Positions 24,170-33,578 of a stretch of DNA of 64,000 nucleotides are shown here, piece by piece. Every line of letters starts with the position of its first letter. The first letter of the stretch is position 1. The stretch comes from Polymyxa betae. Taxonomy: Eukaryota > Endomyxa > Phytomyxea > Plasmodiophorida > Plasmodiophoridae. Below the pieces are notes generated by a model. It did no database searches, was not told where the DNA came from, and saw nothing but the letters and a program-made list of their open reading frames with translations. The stretch is taken from positions 115,485 through 179,484 of the forward strand of contig RBZT01000684.1 of NCBI GenBank assembly GCA_003693705.1. The letters are read 5' to 3'. A program made the translations under genes and the position numbers.

Positions 24170-25128
24170 TTAATCAGCTGTCTCCGAATCGGCGTGCAAG
24201 ACGATATACTGCCGGGAGCTCTGCCCGAACTTCAAGCAATCTTTCTCGAGAAGCTCATAAAACCTGGCCGACTCGATTCGTTCATCGTTCAAAAAGGTGC
24301 CATTTGTGCTACCGAGATCGATAACATACGGGCAGACACGTTGGGTCAGGTCGCCGACCACATTTCGTGTCGTCTTCTTCCTGAACTGAATTGCAGCGTG
24401 CTGCTTCGAGCAGGACGGGTGCTCGACAGGGATATCGGCGACGTGACGTTCACGTCCGAGACGATAGCACGATTTTCGATGCAGATGCAAGGTGTCAACG
24501 ACGGCGCCGTCCTTGAACACGTAGAGACGCCAGAAGCGATCGGAGAGAGCGGCGTCGTGAGGTTCATGATACCTTTCAATGAATTATTGAGGTCGTTATA
24601 TGTCCTGATAATAACGTCTGCTTACTGAAGACGAACACCGCCATTTAGCTCGTGTCCATCACTATCTATAACATCTAGAAGGCCGGTCTGGTTTAGATTG
24701 AATTTCTCTTTCACAATATTCTTCTCCTCTTCTTCTTCTCTGCAGAACGTTTCAGCAAAACCGTAACATACTGAAACAAGGTTGCTTCATTCTACAAATA
24801 AAAATAACAAAATCAAAAACTTATCGAACTTCTCTTTGATTTCTTTTTCTGCAGCCACAGCCCTACGTCCGAATCTATCATCGTATGAGGCTTTTGATGT
24901 ACGATGTGGCGGCGAACGACGTCGTTGTGGCGCGGGCGATCGCCGACGCCGAGAAGACGGCGAGGGGCGTCGTTGAGGTGATGGCGATTGACGAGGTCGA
25001 GGAGACGGCGACCGGCGTCGTCTTGGAGGTGAGGCACGACGTCGGGGAGGCGACGGTGAGTGTCGAGCTCGTGGTGAAGATGACCGCCTTAGTCGGCGGC
25101 CATACTGATCTCGAGGATCTGATGACAT
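24170..25128 (-). CDS. SNIP1-like FHA-domain protein
   Basis: Homologue of Smad nuclear-interacting protein 1 / DAWDLE, an FHA protein of the spliceosome and small-RNA pathway. Exon 1 encodes an RS/RP-rich N terminus (many SPSPRRR units, about residues 15-80), followed by KEIKEKFDK and, after splicing, EKNIVKEKFNLNQTGLLD, then the FHA domain: FWRLYVFKDG, YRLGRERHVADIPVEHPSCS, YVIDLGSTNGTFLNDERIE and CLKFGQSSRQYIVLH. The phosphothreonine-binding Arg, Ser, His and STNGT residues are all present. Three exons, about 270 residues; the RS repeat encodes open frames on both strands. Confidence 0.9.
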
Positions 25129-25170
25129 GAAAATCTCGTTCTAGTGGAATCGCACTTCTCAGTCTGGCCA

Positions 25171-25184
25171 AACCCTAACCCTAG
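25171..25184 (-). promoter_or_regulatory. Telomere-like (telo-box-like) motif upstream of SNIP1-like gene
   Basis: Two TTAGGG units (plus strand AACCCTAACCCTAG) 43-56 bp upstream of the SNIP1-like start codon. In plants the AAACCCTAA telo-box acts in promoters of growth genes; whether it acts here is inference. Confidence 0.5.
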
Positions 25185-25275
25185 CTCTAAACCGAAACTA
25201 CCATTTGCAGTCGTCTTGAACTTAGCTTTTGATCAGTTTAATCAATGGAGAGAAACTTTACTGAAAGGTATTTAT

Positions 25276-25833
25276 CTAATTCGCATTTGTAAGTGATGGA
25301 ATGTCTGCGAATTCCAGTTCTTGTCCAGTGGCTTTAGCAATCGCCCAGAGCCAGTACGACGGTTTGCGTATTGACCAAGGGACGGCATTGAAACTGAGTA
25401 TCGGCTGGTATCGAATTGAAATAGCTATCCACGACTACCCGGACCTGTAAATACGATCACGATGACCATCATCTCAACGATCAGGCAGTAAGACCGTACC
25501 TTCTTGTCACTATCATTGACAATAGCAAGAGGACTGACAGCTCCAGCTGTCACGCCCAGCATCGACGTCATTTTATCTGCCGAGGCTAAGCTCAGATTCT
25601 GCAGGCCGGGGGTCTTGGAGAGCGCTTTCAGATCAACACGTTTATCTTCTGGTACAACGACAATGAGATAGTTCTTGGCTTTTTTTATCCTTTAAGAACA
25701 TATTCTTGTTATTGATTCCAGGCAGATCAGGGGCAGATCGATCGATATCATCAACTGTGAATAATTGAGGGTGATCGAATAACTGGTAACTAATCGATAG
25801 ACTCGATAACAGTTCAAGAACCGGGTTCGACAT
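25276..25833 (-). CDS. ProX/YbaK-type aminoacyl-tRNA deacylase, with two apparent frameshifts
   Basis: Hydrolyses mischarged tRNA (trans-editing). The protein begins MSNPVLELLSSLSISYQLFDHP and continues FTVDDIDRSAPDLPG, NMFLKDKKAKNYLIVVVPED, KRVDLKALSKTPGLQNLSLA, MLGVTAGAVSPLAIVND and RVVVDSYFNSI, matching the deacylase fold. The genomic frame breaks twice, each time by one extra base in a homopolymer: seven T at 25680-25686 and CCC at 25344-25346. With one base fewer at each site the family sequence continues to a natural end (IAKATGQELEFADI) at 25276. Assembly indels are more likely than a pseudogene because everything else is intact. One ordinary intron precedes VRVVVD. Confidence 0.75.
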
Positions 25834-25962
25834 TGACCAACAGAACGAAGGTCAGATTCGTCAACCGTACTGGTACCCGCACTGTTACCGTAGCGAACAG
25901 CTTCTACCGTTGCGGACTTTTTAAAAGGGCGTTTCAAGGCGTGTGACTAAACAGAGCGCTCC

Positions 25963-25988
25963 GGGGGCAGCCCCTAAAAAAAGCCCCC
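25963..25988. repeat. GC-rich hairpin with C/A-rich loop
   Basis: GGGGGC and GCCCCC six-base arms around a 14-base loop, upstream of the deacylase gene. A slightly AT-rich inverted repeat CGCAATT...AATTGCG follows at about 26075. Function unknown. Confidence 0.5.
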
Positions 25989-26191
25989 AAAAAATTACTC
26001 CTACTGTACCAGACAGGCCTCCTGTTTAGTCATTCGCGATTTCGCATGTTTCAAGTAGACAAGTAGTTTCACGCAATTTATTAATTGCGACTCCAGCCAA
26101 TCAGATTGCGCCCCCGATCATTTGAGATGGACAGTTCACGCAATCAACCAATTGACCTCCGTGACCTCATTAATCACTACTACAGCTGTAT

Positions 26192-26530
26192 CTAAGCTAT
26201 TTCTGTCTTGATGGCGGCTACAGCTGCAGCCCTATCGACACGATTTGCTGCTAATGTATTGCGGTCGCTGTAAGCGAATGTGGGAAGGATGGCGATCGTG
26301 GAGAGCGCCAATATCGTGTTTAATCCAGCAACAGATTTTGGATTGATGGCGGCAGCAGTCCTTGATCTGCCATTATCTTCAGAATTCACAGCGAAAACTA
26401 CCGGTAGGCAGGATACCTGCAATTTGCGGAAACCCGTAAATCTACAACTACCAACGCGCAATTTTAGAAAATCTCGCGTCAAAACATGGTTCATTGAATC
26501 ATTTACGAATCTCAAAACCGAAACCAACAC
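26192..26530 (-). CDS. Small protein with mitochondrial-type N terminus and one membrane segment
   Basis: Frame of 112 residues. The N-terminal 40 residues are rich in Arg, Leu, Phe and Val with few acids, as in mitochondrial presequences. The C-terminal part has one hydrophobic stretch (LNTILALSTIAILPTFAY) followed by an Ala-rich basic helix. No family recognised. A possible 50-nt GT-AG intron at about 26403-26452 would change the frame and destroy the membrane segment, so I prefer the unspliced reading. Confidence 0.45.
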   Translation of the reverse strand: MLVSVLRFVNDSMNHVLTRDFLKLRVGSCRFTGFRKLQVSCLPVVFAVNSEDNGRSRTAAAINPKSVAGLNTILALSTIAILPTFAYSDRNTLAANRVDRAAAVAAIKTEIA

Positions 26531-26665
26531 TTTTTAAGAAAATGCGCGTCTGTATTCGACATTTTTCGCGGACGCAATATGATGGTTTGCATCAAAGCAT
26601 CCGATTTTGCTATCAACCTTAAAGTGCTAAAATTCGGTCACATATATTATTATTTGAAGTTGGCT

Positions 26666-26920
26666 TCATATTTTGGAAGTACTCGACGAGATCTGTCGAT
26701 TTTTGAAGAGCTCTGGTCTTGTGAGGTCCTCCAGAAAATCCCTTATGGGTTGGTATTTTGTCCCATACAAGGATTGTAGATTTGAGATGTCCGCCACTGT
26801 ACTCTCAGGAATTGGACTCCAAGACTGACAGCATTTATTGGCACATTCTGCGCAACAAGCAAAAGCGACGCGAAAATGTTCGCCTCGCTGAGACCCATCG
26901 AGTATGAAGGAATCGACCAT
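26666..26920 (-). CDS. Hypothetical protein with internal repeat
   Basis: Frame of 84 residues starting MVDSFILDG, with a cysteine cluster CCAECANKCC and then STVADISNLQSLYGTKYQP. A related segment lies upstream on the same strand (about 26935-27000) encoding ATVAGSLTLQFCNSNPSRDY, so a roughly 25-residue unit has been duplicated and diverged. Not recognised; may be a decayed repeat protein. Confidence 0.3.
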   Translation of the reverse strand: MVDSFILDGSQRGEHFRVAFACCAECANKCCQSWSPIPESTVADISNLQSLYGTKYQPIRDFLEDLTRPELFKNRQISSSTSKI

Positions 26921-27167
26921 GGTCCTGGGTGTTACTTATAATCTCTGGATGGGTTGCTATTGCAAAATTGTAGAGTTAAGCTGCCCGCCACGGTAGCATC
27001 GAAGCGGCTATTTCCGGATCATCGGTCTTAACGTTTAAGCTTCTGGCTTAAAGTTGGTAATGGACTAATGGGATCTTCACCGGGACTTTCCTGTCAGCCG
27101 CTAGACGATCAATGCAGCAATGATGTTAGGTTCGAGTTATTGGTTAGCTCATTAATCCGGACGATGT
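26921..27167. other. Intergenic before the kinesin gene
   Basis: Contains the degenerate repeat related to the hypothetical gene at 26666-26920. No other signal. Confidence 0.3.
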
Positions 27168-29626
27168 ATGAGCGAATCTTCAGTTACCAGTAGCATTGCA
27201 GCTCTGCGATCCCTGCGTGCCAGCTACAGTACTGTACGCGCCTCTTTGCAAAATTTGCGATCATTTTTTCGTTACTGAAGCAGAGTGGCGCACAATTTGT
27301 TGCGAGCCAGAGCAGAAGGTCTCCCCTTTCTTGCTCTGATTCACTTTCTGTCTTTCTATATGGTCTGTTGGATTTGCATCACATGATCTGCCTATTGTAC
27401 AAGGTCGGCAACGGTCGAGGACAATTCTGAGCTCAGATTGATCTCAGGACGTCTCGTAGGTTCAATATGAAGGCAAACCGACGCACCAATTAGTGGTTTC
27501 TGGTGGCATTCCCCAGTTTGGTGAATGGGACCTGTCCAGGGCCATCCCGCTTCGTCGATCGGAGCTGGATCGTGATGCGAATGTCTGGAGATGCGAAGTG
27601 AAAGCGCCCTCCATCAATTTCGAGTATGCCTTTGTTGAAGTCGCTATTACTCCTGGGCAGAAAGACATCTGGTACCCAAAGTGAGTTGTTTTAGTCCCTT
27701 TTTGCAGAATGTGCTTCTGAGGCATTATTAGACGCGAAGCCAAGCTATATGGAAAGTCAGAGGTGGATACAATTTTCCAGATTTTTATAGCTAAACTGTT
27801 TTTTTCTCCTTACTGGTTGTTTTGTCTTATTATTTTTGAAAAGTTCTAAATGCATCTTCATTTTGATTGTCAAACGCATGTTAAATTTCATCCAGACGGA
27901 GCCGGTTGTCTGTATCACCGATGATGGTTTTGGGGAATCTCCATCCTGCAAGATGCGATCATCCGGTTCAGGTTCGGATCCCGATATTCGAAGTAAGAGC
28001 GCCATGCAAAACGATTTCTTGGCGCTCTGCAATCGGTACGCTGCCGAGTTGGGTGTGACGTCGCCATCGATTCCGGTCTCGGTCCAGACGGGCATCGTCA
28101 ACGCCAACCACAAAGTTCGACTCCTTCGTCGATCCTGGCTGTCGCTTCGGAGCGACGTTAATCAACTTCTGGAAGGCGGCACCGACATGATGCCTCTCTA
28201 TAGTCTGCTCGACGCTGTGCAATCTGAGCAACGATCCCGGGAGCAACTGTTTGCAGCTTATGTGAAAGAAAATCGCGAACGTCGCGCCCTGATCGATCGA
28301 ATTCAGATGATGCGCGGCAAGATTCGCGTCCTGGTTCGAATACGACCTAAACTGGAATCGGAATCCGATCTGGATTGCGCTATCGACCAGATTGACGATA
28401 CAACATTGTGCGTTCGCGATAAAACGTTCACATTTGATGGTGTTCTGGGGCCTTTCTCGACACAGGCTGATGTGTTTGATGAAGTTGAAGATGTGGTGGC
28501 ATCCTGTATGGATGGCTTCACCTGTTCCGTCTTCAGTTACGGTATGTACCGGGCATTTTTTTAAGGCTTTTTTATTCTATTGCCACACTTTGAACATCGA
28601 TTCTTTCAATAATGGCTTGACATTTCCTCTATAGGCGCTACCAATAGCGGTAAGACGTACTCGATGGAAGGGCCCGAATATGATCGCGGCGTTAGTTTCC
28701 GCTCGATACGCAAGCTATTCGATTTGCGTGACCAACGCCAATCATCGTCAGAAGTGACGCTCCATCTCAGCGTCCTTGAGGTCTATAACGACGCCATTTA
28801 CGATCTTCTGGATCCGAACGAAGATCGGCCGACCTTGGAAGTGATGACAACCGCCAGCTCTGATGATCTTGGCCGAGTCAATAACCTGATCTGGCTCCCA
28901 GTCGAATCGACGGACGCAGCCTGGGCCAGCATTCAAAGGGCGACACGATCTCGCAGCGTCGGCGCTACTCGGAGCAACGAACGCAGCTCTCGATCACACC
29001 TGGTCGTGTCCGTCGCTGTTCATTCAGTCGATATTCGGTCTGGGACGAGGCTGATCGGGAAGCTTGCGCTGGTCGACTTGGCCGGAAGTGAACGTCTGCG
29101 TATGTCGGGTGCCGTTGGTGAGCGCCTACGCGAATCGCAAGCGATCAACAAATCGCTGAGTGCCTTGTCGAATGTGTTTCGAGCTCTCTCCGGCTCAGGC
29201 GACCAGCACGTTCCGTTCCGGGATAGCCGGTTGACGTTTCTGCTGCAAGATTATCTCAATATGAGCGCACGTGTGATTACGATCGTTCATGTGAGCCCGT
29301 GCTCTGGTGCCAGCGTTGACGAATCCATTTGTTCGTTACGATTCGCTGAGAGGGCAAAATTCATCGAACTTGGAGCGGCTTCGCGCCGAATTGAATCGTC
29401 AGAATACTTCAAGTATAAGACGACTCTTCAGGCCAAAGACAAGATGATCGAGAAGCTTCAGTTCGAAGTGGCCGCGTTGAGGAATCGTTTGGCACCAAAC
29501 GGCAGCATTCACAGCAGTTCCCCCTCCAGAAAATCTCCAGCGCCAGCCAGAACCCCCAACCATCTCAAGCACGCATCAAGGCTTCGATTTTCTGCCACGA
29601 ACGAAAATCTCCCCGCTAATAGATAG
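27168..29626 (+). CDS. Kinesin-14-like motor with N-terminal CBM20 starch-binding domain
   Basis: From 27460 the exons encode a CBM20 module: VQYEGKPTHQLVVSGGIPQF then GEWDLSRAIPLRRSE, VWRCEVKAPSINFEYAF and IWYPK. A 130-residue helical linker follows (SWLSLRSDVNQLLE, RSREQLFAAYVKENRE), then a neck and motor: GKIRVLVRIRP, P-loop YGATNSGKTYSM, VLEVYNDAIYDLL, switch I NERSSRSH, switch II LVDLAGSER, INKSLSALSNVF. About 85 residues follow the motor. The RIRP neck preceding the motor and its late position resemble minus-end-directed kinesin-14. The canonical QTGSGKT is ATNSGKT, still a valid Walker A. The first exon, proposed to start MSESSVTSSIAALRSLRAS at 27168, and its join to the CBM20 exon are not resolved. 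Confidence 0.82.
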
Positions 29627-29686
29627 ATGACGCTGCAAATGCGGATGCTGAGCGACTAAGTTATTTCTGCTCGGTTCCAATTCAAC

Positions 29687-30885
29687 TTAAACAATGTATT
29701 TATGATAAAAGCTCTCAAAGATATCGTATGACAATGTGGCAATACCGAAGAGAGGTCCAACAACGAGACCCCGGGCTGATGCCCCTTTGAAGAACGCCCT
29801 GGGACCCTCTTGTTTCAGAACAGTACTGAATGCATTCATGACGCCCGAATACTGGACACCGCCGGACGATTTACTCTGCAGGCGGGTCTTGATTACATCG
29901 CATGGTGTCACAAACACGGCACTAAGACATTGTCAGTGGTATTATGCATGATGTTAGAAGCTACACAGACCTGATAATACCAGAGAATGTGCCTATAGCA
30001 ATGGTGGTAGATGCAGGCAGGGAACCATCACTATCAGAGAGGGTCTCCTTCAGTTTACAGTTCAGAGTGAAGAACAGAACTGAGAATGGAACATCACGGA
30101 GCAATGTGGCAGCATTGCCTTTATACATCTGGCTCAGGCCAAGCTCGGTAATCAGCTACAGCATTCGCTTAGGGTCTAGGGTTTTAGGGTTTGACACCAC
30201 CGATTTCACCTTGACTGTGCTTGTACCAGGTCCAGCCATCTGTGCCCGGATCTTAACGATCTCCATCGGTGTCGTTATAGTACATTGTGCAAATCCAGTC
30301 AGAGCACCTGCCGCCAGCTCGCTCGGTAGCGTCACGACGCCGGCACCGTCGGCCAGCATCTCCCGGAACTGAGCATTGCAGGCAAGTTTCAGGGCCTTCT
30401 CGGGCATGACACCGACTTCATCATATCAGTGAGGAAGACATCGGTATAACCATATCAGGGGGGCGTACCGAGATTCGGGAACAGACCACGATAAGCACCA
30501 CGAAAGCCATCACGACCGATTGACGATGTTAAGCAGTGAAGGACACCTCGATATTGAATAGGCGAGGATGAAGTCTGATTCTGAAGTCGCGTCTTGGCAA
30601 GATCAAGTGGAAATATCACTAAAAACGGAATGTCTCAGCAACCGCAAATAAACGAGATGGGAGATTGTCAAATAGAAATGGTTGTTAGGCGAAAGACGCA
30701 ATAAACGATGGAATGAGAATAAGAAATATTACAGGATTAGAAGCATGATATTGAATACCTGCAGTACCAACGAATCCTCCAATGGCTCCAGAGACCAGCT
30801 TCACCGAGAAGGGCGTCGTTACCTTGGTCTGGTCTAATGCATTATTCGGCGTCTGCACGACTGGATGAGGTATACGAGATGACAT
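29687..30885 (-). CDS. Mitochondrial carrier, glutamate-carrier (SLC25A22/A18) type
   Basis: Inner-membrane transporter with the three-repeat carrier fold. The three signatures are present: PLDLAKTRLQNQ, PMEIVKIRAQMAG and PCDVIKTRLQSK. Between them lie LVSGAIGGFVGTA, MPEKALKLACNAQFREML, LSQMYKGNAATLLRDVPFS and KGASARGLVVGPLFGIA. The pattern MPEKALKLA plus LLRDVPFS plus APLFGIA-like end is that of glutamate carriers. About 310 residues. The intron at 30156-30200 (45 nt) consists largely of CCCTAAAACCCTAG telomere-like sequence; removing it joins VKS to LITELGLSQ in frame. Confidence 0.87.
30171..30193. repeat. Telomere-like repeats inside carrier-gene intron
   Basis: AGGGTCTAGGGTTTTAGGG and following TTT inside the 45-nt intron 30156-30200. 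The CCCTAAAACCCTAG strand is the intron's sense strand and lies before its acceptor. Confidence 0.8.
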
Positions 30886-31170
30886 TCCAGGAACCGGTTT
30901 CCGTTTCTGGATTCAGTCTGGTCAAGTACACTGGCTCAACATCGATCAAATCTGTACGGGGTTACCGCAACCCGAAAACCCTAACTGCACAAATCTTTGC
31001 CCAATTTCCTGGGATTAACTTTTTAAGGCTCAAATCAGTCAAATGTCAAAAGTATCAAATATTACTTCATTTGACTCCCGATAAAACCAATATTATTTTG
31101 TACGAGTAAATAATACACAGGATTGGACCATCAATGATCCATACTATCAGATAGTCAATTGTAGCTGGTA
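30886..31170. other. Intergenic upstream of the carrier gene
   Basis: Includes another AAAACCCTAAC motif at about 30975. No convincing coding frame. Confidence 0.4.
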
Positions 31171-31580
31171 TTGTTGCAGATAGTGTCGTTCAATGATAAT
31201 GCAATGCTTTGGTTGCGGAGCATGACCACCAACACCATAACGAATCTTTTACTGGCCGACAATTATATGATGTTGAAGATTGTCCAGTATGATGCGACAC
31301 CTGCAATTTTCGTTGTGCTTCCACGAATCGAAAGAATAGAGTTCCCTCTCGTGTATACAGATCACCGATGGCAACATCACGAGTATAATGCATTGATAAC
31401 ATGTTGTTATGATTCAGAAATTAATGAACTTTATTATGTGTGAGATCCTGACCATGAAGGTTTAACATTGGATATTATCATCGAGTCTTCGTCCAGCGAT
31501 GTGAAAATCGAGGGCATGGCATTGGACCGATTTGCAAACAGGTTCGAAGATGTTGTCTTCAAAAGATTCTCAGATATATA
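31171..31580 (+). pseudogene. Interrupted frame, possible pseudogene
   Basis: One frame is open from 31171 to 31580 except for a single TGA at 31441-31443. Before it the protein reads DATPAIFVVLPRIERIEFPL and NALITCCYDSEINELYYV; after it DPDHEGLTLDIIIESSSSDV and ALDRFANRFEDVVFKRFSDI. Both halves have normal protein character in the same frame. No start codon is obvious and no family is recognised. A recently disabled gene, a sequence error or an unusual stop are all possible. Confidence 0.35.
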
Positions 31581-32161
31581 ATCTCATCATTGTGCATCAA
31601 TCACCATATAACTTCATTATTTTCATAGAAATAGGTTGGGCATTTTCTAGTACAACATATTTGCCTGTTAGTATGGAAATAAAGACGGTTGTATTGGAAT
31701 CTCTGGTTGCAGATATAATCCTGTGTGCCATTCTCTGACGTTGATTAGTTCTGGAGCATAGCTAAATATTCAGCCAGAACTGTTATTATGCCGAGCATGA
31801 TGTGATCCATACAAAATGTTGTAGATAAGCCTTTATTGCTGGATTTTATTATCATTCTATCGCTGAATGAATAATGACTGCCCATCACATTTCCTGCGAG
31901 ATTCGAAAATCAGGTTAAAGACCTGCTAGACAGATGCAATCGAAGGAGAGATAAAGGCGCATTGAAGTAGAAGATGGAATAGGAACTCGTAACCAGAGAC
32001 CGAAGGTTCGGGCTGGAAACCGATACGATTTGGAGGTGAAACCCTAACCCTAACATAAATAATACACAAACGGCACACGCAGGTGCAGCACGTCTCGAAC
32101 TGGCCCAGATACCCTTCCGGGGGGATAAATCCGGGCAGTACGACCCGGAATGCTGACTAGA
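31581..32161. other. AT-rich intergenic region
   Basis: No gene recognised; contains the telomere-like motif at 32039-32054. Confidence 0.4.
32039..32054. repeat. Telomere-like motif, two TTAGGG units
   Basis: AAACCCTAACCCTAAC in the intergenic region 3' of the tRNA isopentenyltransferase gene. Confidence 0.75.
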
Positions 32162-33445
32162 TTACAACGCCCCTATAGTATTGGGATCTTGAGCCATCAG
32201 CTTGAGAATCACATCTTCAGACATTCCATACTTGAATATAGCAGGTTCTGATATATAACGTCTCTGTTGGTTACGATCATCATCTGATAGAGTTCGTAAC
32301 TGGGTCTGTAGGTCGCAGAACTCCTTGTTCGTAGCCAGATCATCATAGGCCGTCCGATCCAGGTCCAGCTGGGACAGGACGCGGGCCAGGACGTCCTCGG
32401 ACGTCGCCTCGTCAACGTCCATGAAACGGAATGCAGGATTCTGACGGAACCAGGTCAGCTGGCGGCGAGCGAGCTGTCGTGATGCAGTCTGGAAGTCGTC
32501 CAGGAATCGGCGGAACCCGGCCAGGTCGAACTGAAAGAGCTAGGGTTTAGGGGTTTTAGGGTTTACGCAGGGTTTTGTAATGTTACCTTGCCCTGGAATG
32601 TGTCCAGGTATGCCAACGCCTGCCTATATCCCACAGATAGTGCAGGTGGTGATCCAGGTGGCAGTTTCCCGGCACCGTACAGGCCCACGACTTCATCGAG
32701 CAGTCCGCGTTGTAACATATGCTCACATCGTCGATCGATATCACGATACAGAGATGGACGTGATCGGACGAGAGTCACGATACGGAAATCGATATCCGAT
32801 GGGGGCGTGGCGGCCGTCGTGCTGCATTCCGTGGCCGCATGACGGACCCGATACACAGTACGTACGAGACGGCGCTGGTTGCCGTACTGGACCTGCAGTA
32901 GCGGCCCCGGATCGATGGAGAGACGTTGCGCTATCCAATTGATAGCTTCCGTCCAGTTGTATGTTGCTAGAGCGTACTGGACCATATTGGTAGTGACAGA
33001 ATCAGGACGTTGTTTGGCACCATGATACTGATCATGTCCATCTATGAGAAATGAGAGATACATTCCAGATCCACCACATATGATAGGAAGATTGCCACGT
33101 TCTGATATAGAGCGTATAGCATGATGGGCATCACGAGAGAAATCGGCAGCAGTATATGGATGTGTAGGAGATAGTTCTGGATCAGCAATATCAATAAGAT
33201 GATGTTGAACAGATCTCTGCCATAGACGTGATGGTTTAGCAGATCCAATATTCAGTCCTCTATATACAGCTACGGAATCTGCTGATATGATCTCTGCAGG
33301 ACGTATTCCTGCTATACGCATAGATAGACTGGACTTCCCAACACCAGTACATCCTAATACACACACACACAGGGGATCAGGTCCGCGAATCGGGGTCGTA
33401 CTGGATCTCCCTACCGGCCAGGATCAGACATCGAATAGGAGCCAT
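32162..33445 (-). CDS. tRNA dimethylallyltransferase (IPT/MiaA family)
   Basis: Transfers the dimethylallyl group to A37 of tRNAs reading UNN codons. Exon 1 (start 33445) encodes MAPIRCLILAG and joins across an intron of about 51 nt to CTGVGKSSLSMRIA, completing the P-loop. Further motifs: ISADSVAVYRGLNIGSAKPS, HHLIDIADPE, YTAADFSRDA, PIICGGSGMYLSFLIDG, GNQRRLVRTVYRV and LSVGYRQALAYLDTF. A 47-nt intron at 32540-32586, made mostly of AAACCCTAAAACCCC-type repeats, leads to a last exon with RRFLDDFQTASRQLARRQLT and WFRQNPAFRFMDVD, the family's C-terminal tRNA-binding helices. No C-terminal zinc finger as in human TRIT1. About 390 residues. Confidence 0.9.
32540..32586 (-). repeat. Intron composed mainly of telomere-like repeats
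   Basis: This 47-nt intron of the dimethylallyltransferase gene contains three to four CCCTAAA/CCCTAAAA units in the sense direction and ends AAACCCTAG, so the repeat itself supplies the splice acceptor. Confidence 0.85.
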
Positions 33446-33578
33446 CTCGGTCGCTGTAGCAAAGCTGTGTGAAATGACGGCGTGGCAGAGCGCAGTCCGA
33501 AGCCCGTAACATTTGATCTCGTGTTTCTGTGGAAAGCCGACGGTCGTACTGGATCCCAGCCATCGTCGGGTTGATCGC

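Noticed and set aside
25171-25184. True chromosome end
   Set aside because: Only two telomere units, with ordinary genes on both sides; an interstitial motif.
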